Source: Anaeroplasma bactoclasticum (GTDB lineage Bacteria; Bacillota_I; Bacilli_A; Acholeplasmatales; Anaeroplasmataceae). From it: a DNA stretch of 64,000 bases. Shown here in pieces: positions 1 through 7,790 of the stretch (the stretch's first letter is position 1; each line of letters opens with the position of its first letter). A program made the position numbers and the translations under genes. The stretch covers positions 19,234-83,233 of the forward strand of contig NZ_QXEV01000007.1 in the NCBI RefSeq assembly GCF_003550015.1, in the 5' to 3' direction. The notes under the pieces are model-generated. The model did no database searches. It was not told the DNA's origin and was given only the letters and a program-made list of their open reading frames with translations.

Positions 1-342
1 ATCTGTAATTACAGTAAACCATAACCTTCCTAACGCATCCGCTTTCGCATCATTACATCTTTGGCCACTCTTCATAATAGATTCTAAGCTAATATAATCA
101 ATTATCTTAGAATCTTTATATAAAAACATTTTGGTTTCACCTAAAACAATAAAGTTTGATGTTTTATCAATAGGTATTGCTGCAGAGACCTTTTCATTAA
201 ATACTATTTCTTTATAGCTAGAATCTAAAATACATAATTTCTTACCTACAATATCTACCCATGAAATTTGATTCAATTCTTCTACATAATATGGTCCTTC
301 ACCTAATATATTTTTATTTTTATTTATTATTTTATAATCCAT
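1..342 (-). CDS. SMP-30/gluconolactonase/LRE family protein, N-terminal part, cut by window edge
   Basis: The visible 114 codons start at an ATG with a GAGG ribosome-binding site about 8 bases upstream and run off the left edge. The translation has the family's opening pattern: LGEGPYYVEE near residue 14, then WVDI, then RCNDAKADALGRLWF near residue 100. These match the metal-site Glu and the Asn/Asp region of SMP-30/gluconolactonase beta-propellers, which hydrolyse sugar lactones or related esters. About two thirds of the protein lies outside the window, so activity and substrate cannot be judged. It is preceded by the terminator of the XRE gene and is likely its own transcription unit. Confidence 0.75.
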   Translation of the reverse strand, partial: MDYKIINKNKNILGEGPYYVEELNQISWVDIVGKKLCILDSSYKEIVFNEKVSAAIPIDKTSNFIVLGETKMFLYKDSKIIDYISLESIMKSGQRCNDAKADALGRLWFTVITD

Positions 343-370
343 ATATATCGCCTCAAGAAAATTATATAAA

Positions 371-400
371 AATAAAAAGGCTATGACAATAATCATAGCC
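371..400 (-). terminator. Rho-independent terminator after the XRE/zinc-ribbon gene
   Basis: The stem GGCTATGA/TCATAGCC closes a 6-nt loop at 379-400, and an A-run at 371-378 becomes a T-run on the minus strand. It lies 8 bases beyond the stop of the gene at 408-848. Confidence 0.85.
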
Positions 401-407
401 ATAATAC

Positions 408-848
408 TTATTTATTCCAATAAGATAGATTTGGTAATACATTCTTTAAATAGCTTCTTGCTTGATCTTCTGTAAATGCTTCATTTGCCATATGCTTCAC
501 GCATACTTCGATTAAATCATCTAAATTATTATAAGTATACTTTCCATTCGAATAGCACCATTTACAATAATCCTCGTTAAATTCTCCATTTACCTCTTTA
601 GAAATAAATTCATCCTCTAAAGGCATTCCACAGCACTGACAAATTAATTTCTTTGGAGAGCCAAGTAAAGTATTTATAGAAACATTAAATAATTTAGATA
701 ATTCCTTTAATGTTTCTGTATTTGGTAATGTTTCTCCATTTTCCCATCTTGAAACTGCTTGACGAGTTACATAAAGCTCGGTTGCAAGCTCCTCTTGGCT
801 TAGGTTCATTTTCAATCTTAAATCTCTAATTACATCTTTTGTTTCCAT
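408..848 (-). CDS. XRE-family regulator with C-terminal zinc ribbon
   Basis: The protein is 146 residues. Residues 5-65 form a Cro/C1-type helix-turn-helix (LRLKMNLSQEELATEL, then VTRQAVSRWENGETLP). Residues 70-105 hold a zinc ribbon with Cys pairs CQCCGMPL and DYCKWCYSNG, as in the putative zinc-ribbon domain often fused to XRE regulators. A DNA-binding transcriptional role is expected; the target is unknown. The start has an AGAGGTGAT ribosome-binding site. It is monocistronic, with its own terminator. Confidence 0.85.
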   Translation of the reverse strand: METKDVIRDLRLKMNLSQEELATELYVTRQAVSRWENGETLPNTETLKELSKLFNVSINTLLGSPKKLICQCCGMPLEDEFISKEVNGEFNEDYCKWCYSNGKYTYNNLDDLIEVCVKHMANEAFTEDQARSYLKNVLPNLSYWNK

Positions 849-910
849 CTTATCACCTCTAGCTTTATTGTACTTTATAATTCAAATTTCCTCAAGCAAC
901 AAGCTGTTGC

Positions 911-1441
911 CTATACATGAATTCCTTTATTTGTCCATACTTGAGCTTCAATATATCTTTCTGGTCCATGCTTTCCATCATTATTCCATATATTTGGATA
1001 ACCATACTTATCTATCATTTGTAATATTTCAGAATAGGTATATACTTTTTTTCTATATTCTTTATTATCTAATACCTTATTAGAAAATGTTGGATAAGAA
1101 TCTCCATAAGTAAAAGATATATAATTCATATCTAAATCTTTAATATCTATTTCTATATGAGCAGGATTTATAAACCATTCTTCTAGCCATTTTACTTCTT
1201 CCACCACAAAATAATTGGGATGTGATATTTCTACCTTGCCACCCTTTTTTATAAAATCTTCTTTTAATAGTTCTTCCAAATGAAATCTATTTTCCATATA
1301 GGCTTCATCTCTTTTTGCACAAAAGGAATTTGGGGATTCCTTCTTTATTTTATTTATCACTTGGTTTGCTTCATCTAAAGATAAATTGGATAAGCTTTTT
1401 AGTGGACCATATCTTTTGTCATAATAATGGAATAGCTTCAT
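911..1441 (-). CDS. Conserved hypothetical protein, 176 aa
   Basis: I do not recognise a named family. The protein is soluble, acidic to neutral and rich in aromatic residues. It has no signal peptide or membrane segment. It opens with MKLFHYYDKRYGPLKSL and has a C-terminal GPERYIEAQVW motif. An AGAGGA ribosome-binding site precedes the ATG. It lies 22 bases downstream of the ABC permease gene on the same strand, so it may be the last gene of the ABC operon, though no functional link is visible. Confidence 0.7.
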   Translation of the reverse strand: MKLFHYYDKRYGPLKSLSNLSLDEANQVINKIKKESPNSFCAKRDEAYMENRFHLEELLKEDFIKKGGKVEISHPNYFVVEEVKWLEEWFINPAHIEIDIKDLDMNYISFTYGDSYPTFSNKVLDNKEYRKKVYTYSEILQMIDKYGYPNIWNNDGKHGPERYIEAQVWTNKGIHV

Positions 1442-1462
1442 ATTAAATCCTCTTTTAATATA

Positions 1463-2392
1463 TTATACTCTTTTCATTGTTTTTTTATATAATAATACAT
1501 TTAATCCAAAGGCAAACATTAAGGAACCGGATGTATATATCATCATAAACTCTTTTGATGTTATATAACTAAACATGTTTAAATTTAAGGAGAAGGTATT
1601 ATTTATCATTAAAGCAAACATTCCATTATCTACTCCATTTAAGGATATATTCATATGATTTACTATATCACTCATTAATAGGTTTCTGTATAAGCATGCA
1701 ATATGAGACCCAGGTACAATAGATAAAATACTTTGTAATGTATCATTAATACTTCCAAGAGGAATATATGCCCCTACAACAAAGCCTACTGCAGCAGATA
1801 CAATTCCAGAAAATGCAGCAAGCGCGGATGTCTTTTTGAAAAAGGATACAATAACCATCATAATAATAGTTGCTGAAGCTGAAGCTAAAATAGTTACTAA
1901 ATATAATAATAGAATAGTACTAAAGCTTAAATATAAGTTACCAATTATATTTAATACAATTAAACCTACGGTTAAAATAGATGCATTTATGATTAATGTA
2001 TTTAAGAATGCACCAGTAAAATAAGATAGAATTACAATATGTCCTTTCACTGGGCTTGAACCATAGTCATAATCAATTTTAAGTGATTTATCCGACACCA
2101 TAATATGTAATGAATTTAGAGCAACAGTAATTGATGATGTTGAAAGTATTCCTGCAAGTAACCAAGAATCTAAAATAGAATTTACATCATTTATTGAAAC
2201 ATATTCTTCTAATCCTTCTATAGATTCCTTTATACCAGATAAATATGTATTCTTTAAGAATACAACATATAAGAAAAATACAATTAATGGGGATAGCATA
2301 GAAAAGAATAATGTTGATTTATCCTTGAAAAATAATAATATATTTCTTTTAGTCATTCCTAAATAGGAATAAAAATTTCCCTTTAGCTTCAT
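1463..2392 (-). CDS. ABC-2 type transporter permease
   Basis: The 309-residue membrane protein has about six hydrophobic segments: near residues 25-45, 75-95, 115-145, 150-180, 190-215 and 285-305. An extracytoplasmic loop lies between the first two, as in ABC-2 exporter permeases. The gene follows the ATPase gene with only one base between them, so the two form one translationally coupled transporter. The substrate is not evident. Families paired with LytTR/DUF3021 regulators often export drugs or peptides, but that is inference here. Confidence 0.85.
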   Translation of the reverse strand: MKLKGNFYSYLGMTKRNILLFFKDKSTLFFSMLSPLIVFFLYVVFLKNTYLSGIKESIEGLEEYVSINDVNSILDSWLLAGILSTSSITVALNSLHIMVSDKSLKIDYDYGSSPVKGHIVILSYFTGAFLNTLIINASILTVGLIVLNIIGNLYLSFSTILLLYLVTILASASATIIMMVIVSFFKKTSALAAFSGIVSAAVGFVVGAYIPLGSINDTLQSILSIVPGSHIACLYRNLLMSDIVNHMNISLNGVDNGMFALMINNTFSLNLNMFSYITSKEFMMIYTSGSLMFAFGLNVLLYKKTMKRV

Positions 2393-2393
2393 A

Positions 2394-3302
2394 TTAATCT
2401 AAGCTCCTTCCTGTTACATTTAAGAAAACATCATCCATGTTTCCTTTAATTAATTCATAATCCTTAAGAAATTCTCTTTCCTTAGATAGAAAATCAATAA
2501 TGGATTCATTATTCTTATAATTGATTCTGTAGGAATCTAAATTATAAGTATAATCCAATTTATATTTATTTAATAATTCTTGATTTAAAGTATTATCTTC
2601 TGTATGCCATATAAGCTTATTACATGTATATTGATTTTTTAACTTATTAGGGCTACCTTCTGCAGCAATATGACCATGATCTAGGATTACTACATAATCT
2701 GCATCTTTAGTTTCTTCCATATAATGAGTGGTTAAGAAAACAGTTAAATTATTTTCTTTTCTTAAGCCATTGATAATATCCCAAACCATTCTTCTAGTCT
2801 TAGGATCTAAGCCTGTTGTTGGTTCATCTAAGAATAATAATTTAGGCTTATGTATCAAAGCTCTTGCAATATCCACTCTTCTTCTTTGTCCACCAGATAG
2901 GCTTTCATATCTTTTATTCATAATATCTTCAAGTTCTAATTCCTCTTTAAGCTCTTCAATTCTATTTAAAGCCACTCTTTTACTATAGCCATAATAAGCA
3001 CATCTACTCATTAAATTTTCCTTAACGGTTAATACATTATCTAATATAGAGCCTTGGAATACAATTCCAATTCTTTTTTTTATTTCTTCCTTATCCTTAT
3101 CTATATCTAATCCATCGATATATACTTCACCACTTGTTTTAGATAATACAGTACATAAGATATTTATGGATGTGGATTTACCAGCACCATTTTCACCTAA
3201 GAAGGCGAATAATTCACCTTCATTCACTTTAAATGAAATCCTATCTACTGCTAAAAAATTCTTATAATATTTTACTAAATTATTTACTTTAATTATTTCC
3301 AT
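2394..3302 (-). CDS. ABC transporter ATP-binding protein
   Basis: The protein is about 302 residues. Walker A is GENGAGKSTS, the signature LSGGQRRRVDIARAL and Walker B LLFLDEPTTGLDP, followed by a switch His (LTTHYMEE). The C-terminal ~80 residues form the extension typical of DrrA/CcmA-like exporter ATPases. The ATG at 3302 follows a GAGGTGA ribosome-binding site. The gene is the first of the exporter operon, and a pair of direct repeats lies about 60 bases upstream (3361-3392) that may be bound by the neighbouring LytTR regulator. Confidence 0.9.
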   Translation of the reverse strand: MEIIKVNNLVKYYKNFLAVDRISFKVNEGELFAFLGENGAGKSTSINILCTVLSKTSGEVYIDGLDIDKDKEEIKKRIGIVFQGSILDNVLTVKENLMSRCAYYGYSKRVALNRIEELKEELELEDIMNKRYESLSGGQRRRVDIARALIHKPKLLFLDEPTTGLDPKTRRMVWDIINGLRKENNLTVFLTTHYMEETKDADYVVILDHGHIAAEGSPNKLKNQYTCNKLIWHTEDNTLNQELLNKYKLDYTYNLDSYRINYKNNESIIDFLSKEREFLKDYELIKGNMDDVFLNVTGRSLD

Positions 3303-3342
3303 CACTCATTCACCTCAGCTATATTCTAGCAATTTAAAAATC

Positions 3343-3370
3343 AAAAAAAAGCAACTTGGAAGTAAGTTGC
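3343..3370 (-). terminator. Terminator after the LytTR-DUF3021 operon
   Basis: The stem GCAACTT/AAGTTGC at 3351-3370 is followed on the minus strand by eight T (A-run 3343-3350). It lies downstream of the DUF3021 gene. One arm of the stem is also part of the direct repeat described at 3361-3392. Confidence 0.8.
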
Positions 3371-3392
3371 TTTTATATATAAGTAAGTTGCA
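3361..3392 (-). promoter_or_regulatory. Probable tandem LytTR-binding sites upstream of the ABC exporter
   Basis: AAGTAAGTTGC occurs at 3361-3370 and again at 3382-3391. The GTT cores begin exactly 21 bp apart, two helical turns, as expected for paired LytTR sites. A similar pair lies upstream of the LytTR gene itself. Known LytTR regulators bind two 9-bp motifs spaced this way; that this protein binds here is inference. Confidence 0.55.
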
Positions 3393-3403
3393 AATAGACC
3401 TAT

Positions 3404-3826
3404 CTATTCTGCATCATGGAAATTCTTTAATGCTTCATTTATTCTATTTGAATCCTTTTTTTCACTAATATATGTAGATATAAATACAATAAGATATACC
3501 GTAATAAATATTGCAAAAACAATTAAAATACCACTCCATTCACTCCACCATTTAAAGAAATAGCCTAGAGTATATACAATGATAAGTAATAATATGAAAT
3601 GAATTACACCACGAATGATTATTTCTTTTTTCGATAATTCTTTTTTCGATACATAAACTAAGGACGCAAGTGAGGTTAAAAGAGATACTAATAGTATTTG
3701 AAAAGGCATATACCAGCCCCAAGAATCATAATCCTTAAGTATTAAGCTCATTAATCCCATTCCAAGTAGCATGCCTGTTGTAATCATGAAGAATTGAGAT
3801 ATGATTTCTGTTATAATTTTTCTCAT
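3404..3826 (-). CDS. DUF3021 family membrane protein
   Basis: The protein is 140 residues with four hydrophobic segments (about residues 10-30, 40-60, 72-92 and 98-118) and a charged C-terminal tail. This is the size and topology of DUF3021 proteins. They are almost always encoded next to a small LytTR DNA-binding protein and are thought to control it at the membrane. The gene starts 9 bases after the LytTR gene on the same strand, and a terminator follows. Confidence 0.8.
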   Translation of the reverse strand: MRKIITEIISQFFMITTGMLLGMGLMSLILKDYDSWGWYMPFQILLVSLLTSLASLVYVSKKELSKKEIIIRGVIHFILLLIIVYTLGYFFKWWSEWSGILIVFAIFITVYLIVFISTYISEKKDSNRINEALKNFHDAE

Positions 3827-3835
3827 AAGAACCTC

Positions 3836-4285
3836 CTATATACCTAAAATTTCTTTTAATGTGGGAACATATTGTCTAGATATAATAACCCTTTCCCCAT
3901 TAAATAGCTTGGCTTCAAATCTTCCATTAAATGCTGGAGTCACACAATCTATTTTACTGTAATGTAAAATAATTGATTTAGAGCACCTAAAAAAGGATAA
4001 TCCCTTAACCATTTCTTCTATTTCATATAGCTTAAGCTTAGATTCATAAAAATCATCCTTGCAATAAATGAATGTTTTATTCTCTGTAGCTTCTATATAA
4101 TAGATATCCTTAAATCTTATAGAATAAATATCTTCACCCTTAACGCCAGTAATAGAATTTGTTTTTATATCTCTTTCCTTTAATTTATTAACTAAGGATA
4201 AAACATCATCATTAATCTCATGGCATTTAATGATAATTTCTTCATTCTTTTCTTTATCTATTTGTTCAATACTTATCTTAAACAT
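3836..4285 (-). CDS. LytTR-domain DNA-binding regulator
   Basis: The 149-residue protein has an N-terminal ~45-residue helix/strand segment followed by a LytTR domain. Diagnostic parts are YSIRFKDIYYIEATENKTFIYCKDDFY, given here as the core DIYYIEATENKTFIY, then FFRCSKSIILHYSKID and FNGERVIISRQYVPTLKEIL. There is no receiver domain, as in the LytTR-DUF3021 two-gene systems. It likely activates or represses its own operon and the ABC exporter, since matching repeat pairs lie upstream of both. Confidence 0.9.
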   Translation of the reverse strand: MFKISIEQIDKEKNEEIIIKCHEINDDVLSLVNKLKERDIKTNSITGVKGEDIYSIRFKDIYYIEATENKTFIYCKDDFYESKLKLYEIEEMVKGLSFFRCSKSIILHYSKIDCVTPAFNGRFEAKLFNGERVIISRQYVPTLKEILGI

Positions 4286-4341
4286 ATTATCACCATCCTT
4301 AATCTATCATTTTCTTGTGATTATTGGCAAGAGTTTTTAAG

Positions 4342-4371
4342 TAAGTTACAAAAATTAGGTACCGAGTTGCA
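4342..4371 (-). promoter_or_regulatory. Probable LytTR-binding site pair upstream of the LytTR gene
   Basis: TAAGTTACA (4342-4350) and CGAGTTGCA (4363-4371) repeat with their GTT cores 21 bp apart, the same spacing as the pair at 3361-3392. Position suggests autoregulation. The distal site touches the terminator of the hydrolase gene. Confidence 0.5.
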
Positions 4372-4394
4372 AAAAAATGCCTAAAAATTAGGCA
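4371..4394 (-). terminator. Terminator after the alpha/beta hydrolase gene
   Basis: The stem TGCCTAA/TTAGGCA with a 3-nt loop (4378-4394) is followed on the minus strand by a seven-T run. It directly abuts the hydrolase stop codon. Confidence 0.85.
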
Positions 4395-5414
4395 TTAATG
4401 TAATAAATAGCTATAGGTGGTTGGATTAAAGAATACCTGTGAATGAGTATATCCATTATAAGTAATTACTTCTGAATCTTTAAATCTAGGTATTAATTCT
4501 TTTGTTGAAGAATTTGGAATTACTTTATCACTAAGAGAATAAAGAATTGTCGTTTTACAATTAATATTTGGGGCTCTATCATATGAATTAAATTTAAATC
4601 TTACACAAAGCTCAAGAGGGCCATAGAATACAGGAGTAACATTATTCATTGCAGCACTAAATTTATGATATGGTGCAAATAAAACTAAATTAGCTACTGG
4701 ATACTTTTCAGCCGCATAGCAAGCAACACCTGTACCAATAGAAAATCCTGCAACCCTAATTTGGCTATAGGTATAGCCTTCAACATCAACTAAATAAGAC
4801 ATATAAGCATCTACTTCTTTATATATAGTTTCTTCATTTAATCTACCTTGATTATCCATAAACATTGGATAATCCATAACTAAAAGATTTCTACTTGAAG
4901 AATCTAATCTATATTCTAAATAATTAAATGCTTGTGTAGATGTCATCGAATTACCACAAAATAAAATAGTAACCTCTGGTAGATTCTTATCATAATAAAG
5001 GGAAGTATATGTATTAGAATCGACATCTACTTTTACTTCTTTAATATATTCATTTGTAAAAGATAAACTCCCCTTTCTTGGAAAAAAGGATACCCCCGGT
5101 GCAACTGCATACATAGAATAAACAAAAGTATATATAAGCTCAAAGGCTAGTGTTAATGAAAATGTAATCCATTTTCTTTTTCCTTTAGTATTCTTTAAAT
5201 AGAATACCGTAAATACAATAATTACAGGAATTAATACTGTAACAGGGATTAATAAAAACCAAGTTTTACGAAAAATACCCATAAAATTTAAAGAATTAGA
5301 TCCACTTAAAATATAAAATACCTGTCCTAAATCAATATATAAAAATAAAACAAAGAACAATAATGTAAATAATAAAACTAAAATAGATAATATATGTTTT
5401 TTAATAAACTGCAT
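4395..5414 (-). CDS. Membrane-anchored alpha/beta hydrolase
   Basis: The protein is 339 residues. Three N-terminal hydrophobic segments (about residues 8-28, 48-70 and 82-102) precede a globular alpha/beta-hydrolase domain. The nucleophile elbow GFSIGTG is near residue 225, an oxyanion-type strand TILFCGNS is near 150, and a C-terminal YNGYTHSQVF supplies a candidate catalytic His. Such proteins are esterases, lipases or peptidase-like hydrolases; the substrate is unknown. The fold is confident, the specificity is not. Confidence 0.8.
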   Translation of the reverse strand: MQFIKKHILSILVLLFTLLFFVLFLYIDLGQVFYILSGSNSLNFMGIFRKTWFLLIPVTVLIPVIIVFTVFYLKNTKGKRKWITFSLTLAFELIYTFVYSMYAVAPGVSFFPRKGSLSFTNEYIKEVKVDVDSNTYTSLYYDKNLPEVTILFCGNSMTSTQAFNYLEYRLDSSSRNLLVMDYPMFMDNQGRLNEETIYKEVDAYMSYLVDVEGYTYSQIRVAGFSIGTGVACYAAEKYPVANLVLFAPYHKFSAAMNNVTPVFYGPLELCVRFKFNSYDRAPNINCKTTILYSLSDKVIPNSSTKELIPRFKDSEVITYNGYTHSQVFFNPTTYSYLLH

Positions 5415-5557
5415 AATAACTCTCCTTAAACACTTCTTAATTATAACACAAATTATTCAAACGAATTAAAAAAACCTATCATAGATGTTTTATACCGGTT
5501 CTTTAAATTATAAGGTAGGTAGTTATCACTTAAAATTTAAGGTAGTTATTATATTTC

Positions 5558-5590
5558 ATACCTACTTCCAATCGGAGGTAGGTATTTTCT
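5558..5590 (+). terminator. Terminator-like hairpin upstream of the transposase fragment
   Basis: The stem ATACCTAC/GTAGGTAT is followed by TTTTCTTT on the plus strand. No plus-strand gene ends here, so it probably blocks read-through into the transposase fragment, or it is the left flank of the insertion sequence. Confidence 0.5.
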
Positions 5591-5602
5591 TTATAAAAAA
5601 AT

Positions 5603-5653
5603 GATCTCCTTTTATAATTAGAATTGTCGAGAAACCATTTAAGAAAGGAGATC
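5603..5653 (+). promoter_or_regulatory. Hairpin that would sequester the ribosome-binding site of the transposase fragment
   Basis: GATCTCCTTT (5603-5612) is the exact reverse complement of AAAGGAGATC (5644-5653), which contains the Shine-Dalgarno sequence of the ATG at 5656. Folding of this 10-bp stem would hide the ribosome-binding site in read-through transcripts, a known way insertion sequences limit transposase expression. Confidence 0.6.
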
Positions 5654-5655
5654 AA

Positions 5656-5943
5656 ATGTATTATAAATCATTATTAGAAACTTTAAAAGATGAAGGAGAT
5701 AATAGAATTAGAGTAGAGGATGAATTCTCTTCTAACGACGAATATAGAGTTGAGATAACACTAATTCCAAAAGATATAAATATATGTCCCTCTTGTAATT
5801 CAACTAATGTAATAAAATTTGGTAAAAAAGATAGAACTATCAAAGATGATTTCATATCGAATAGGCCTACATTTATTACTCTATTTTATAATAGGCTAAA
5901 ATGTAATAATTGCCATAAAATGTTTAATGATACACTTAATTAA
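5656..5943 (+). pseudogene. ISL3-type transposase, N-terminal fragment
   Basis: Only 95 codons remain of a protein that is normally around 400 residues or more. The fragment holds the N-terminal zinc ribbon, CPSCNST then RLKCNNCHKMF with an intervening IKDDFISNRPTFITLFYNR. This is the pattern of ISL3-family transposases before the helix-turn-helix and DDE domains. The downstream part is missing; the stop overlaps by 3 bases the stop of the convergent lipoprotein gene. It was probably lost by deletion. Confidence 0.6.
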
Positions 5944-7454
5944 TGCTTTATAGGATTTGAAACCTCTGTATAGGATATAAAATTAGTTCCTTCATAATTC
6001 CATTCAAATGAATAAAACAATTCCATAGCTAAACCATTTCTATAATACTCTTCATACTTTACTACAAGTCCATTAGAATCATAACCATATACCTCTTTAT
6101 AGGATTCATTTGAAAGACCATTATCTCTATAAGATTCCTTCTTTTCTAATAAGTTATTAAATGAATCATATGTATAATCAATAACCAAATCTGTTCCACT
6201 CTCGTTTTTATAAGATTCACTTAAAATTAAATTGCTATTTTCTTTATAGGTATATATTCTTTTTCCATAAAACACATCTACATCATTATCATCGTAAAAA
6301 TATTCACTTTCAGATATAATACGATTTAAATCATCATATTCATATACATTTTTTGTTCCTCTGCTTCTATTAGAACTAATATGCTCCTTACCATTATCAT
6401 GATAATAGTATTCATCTTCAGAAAGAATATCTCCACCAAACTCTAAATAATAATAAGTATCATGTTCATAAACTAACTTATCCTGTTCATATCTATACTC
6501 TTTCTTACAATCTATTGGTCTTGATGAAGTCCAACATAATTGTTGAGCCATCTTCTGATTGCTAGTATATTTCATAGTTTCTAATATTAAATGGTTATCA
6601 TCATCATATTCATAACTAAAATCAGAATCTAACTCTATTCCCCATGAATAATATTTTTCATTTAATAAATTATTATTTGAATCATATGTATACTCATGAT
6701 AAGTCTCTAATTCACCATTCTTATCCTTATAGTCTTTTCTAATCAAGTTTAAGGATGAATCATAAGTAAAATCTACAACATTCCTTAAAGTATATTCTCC
6801 AGTCCCATAAGAATCATAAGAATGTACTATTTTTTCTATCTTATTATTATCATTATAAGTAAAATCTTGTTTACTATAAGAACCATAATCAAGGTCTATT
6901 TGAGTTATTTTATTCCCATTAGTATCATATAAACACTCATGTTTAATTGTACTTAGGGTATCCTCTTCCCACTCTCCGTCTTTTAAATCATATTCTGTTA
7001 CAGTATAGGAATATTTTAAATCATTAAATTCATCTTCAATTAAAAACAAATAAGATGAATTTTCCTTTAACCACCTATCTATATTTCCATCTTCAACATC
7101 TACAACTATTTTATAAACATTACTTTTATCATAAGTACCTATAGAAGACTCAGTCACAGAATGTATATTAGTGCAATATTCTGTGAATCGATTATTTTCT
7201 ATATCTAAAACTGTCCTAGTTAGAAATCCACCATCAAAATAGCTACAAACTAAACAGTTACCAATTACAGCAGCATTACAATCCTGGTTTAGCTTATAGC
7301 TCTTTTTTACTCCATTTTGAAATGTAGCATCATATGTATAATACCCATCTACTACTTCTTTTTGATAACCAAAAGTATCAGAAGCCTCCCCACAGCTAGA
7401 TAATGCTAGCACAGATGCTCCTATTAAACAAAGTCCAATAAAACGATTCTTCAT
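5940..7454 (-). CDS. Secreted lipoprotein with YD/RHS-like tyrosine-rich repeats
   Basis: The 504-residue protein has a lipoprotein signal (basic MKNR, hydrophobic core, lipobox LALSSC), so it should be lipid-anchored at Cys21. From about residue 160 onward there are roughly a dozen short repeats of the form YTYDSNNNLL, Y-Y, YEYDDLNRII and YTYKENSNLI. They resemble the YD repeats of RHS proteins but are single and unspecialised, with no RHS core or toxin domain. A surface adhesion or scaffold role is plausible; the function is not known. It lies beside another large lipoprotein gene. Confidence 0.8.
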   Translation of the reverse strand: MKNRFIGLCLIGASVLALSSCGEASDTFGYQKEVVDGYYTYDATFQNGVKKSYKLNQDCNAAVIGNCLVCSYFDGGFLTRTVLDIENNRFTEYCTNIHSVTESSIGTYDKSNVYKIVVDVEDGNIDRWLKENSSYLFLIEDEFNDLKYSYTVTEYDLKDGEWEEDTLSTIKHECLYDTNGNKITQIDLDYGSYSKQDFTYNDNNKIEKIVHSYDSYGTGEYTLRNVVDFTYDSSLNLIRKDYKDKNGELETYHEYTYDSNNNLLNEKYYSWGIELDSDFSYEYDDDNHLILETMKYTSNQKMAQQLCWTSSRPIDCKKEYRYEQDKLVYEHDTYYYLEFGGDILSEDEYYYHDNGKEHISSNRSRGTKNVYEYDDLNRIISESEYFYDDNDVDVFYGKRIYTYKENSNLILSESYKNESGTDLVIDYTYDSFNNLLEKKESYRDNGLSNESYKEVYGYDSNGLVVKYEEYYRNGLAMELFYSFEWNYEGTNFISYTEVSNPIKH

Positions 7455-7510
7455 ATTAACTCTCCTCTCATAACCTCGTTATATCCTTCTTTATTCTACC
7501 ACTATTTATA

Positions 7511-7569
7511 ATAAAAAATAAGCTCAATTCTTTAGACAACTTTTTAAATGTGTCTAATTTATTGAGCTT
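7511..7569 (-). terminator. Long two-part hairpin terminator after the 45-residue ORF
   Basis: The outer stem AAGCTCAAT/ATTGAGCTT (7520-7528 with 7561-7569) encloses a second stem TTAGACA/TGTCTAA. On the minus strand an ATTTTTTAT tract follows. It falls between the small ORF and the YD-repeat lipoprotein gene. Apart from this and the small ORF nothing else is seen in 7455-7790. Confidence 0.7.
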
Positions 7570-7592
7570 ATATTATTTAATCTTTTATTCGT

Positions 7593-7730
7593 TTACTTGT
7601 GAACTATATTTATAGTTTCCTGATTAATCTTTAGGCTATAGCCATAGCTCATATGTATCACTTGTAATACGAGTAATGTAAGGTATAACCCTACTTCAAT
7701 AAGTAAGTATGCTTTTAATCTATTTCTCAT
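7593..7730 (-). CDS. Small membrane peptide, 45 aa
   Basis: This short ORF reads MRNRLKAYLLIEVGLYLTLL at its start, continues through another hydrophobic stretch and ends in INIVHK. It has one predicted membrane segment (about residues 8-26) with a basic N-terminus. The upstream AAAGTGAT is a weak ribosome-binding site. It sits between two lipoprotein genes on the same strand and is followed directly by a strong hairpin. No homologue is recognised. It could be a real small membrane protein or chance. Confidence 0.4.
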   Translation of the reverse strand: MRNRLKAYLLIEVGLYLTLLVLQVIHMSYGYSLKINQETINIVHK

Positions 7731-7790
7731 TTTGAATCACTTTTTATATTTCATTTTACCATAAAATGAAGCATAAGCTCTAAATCATTT

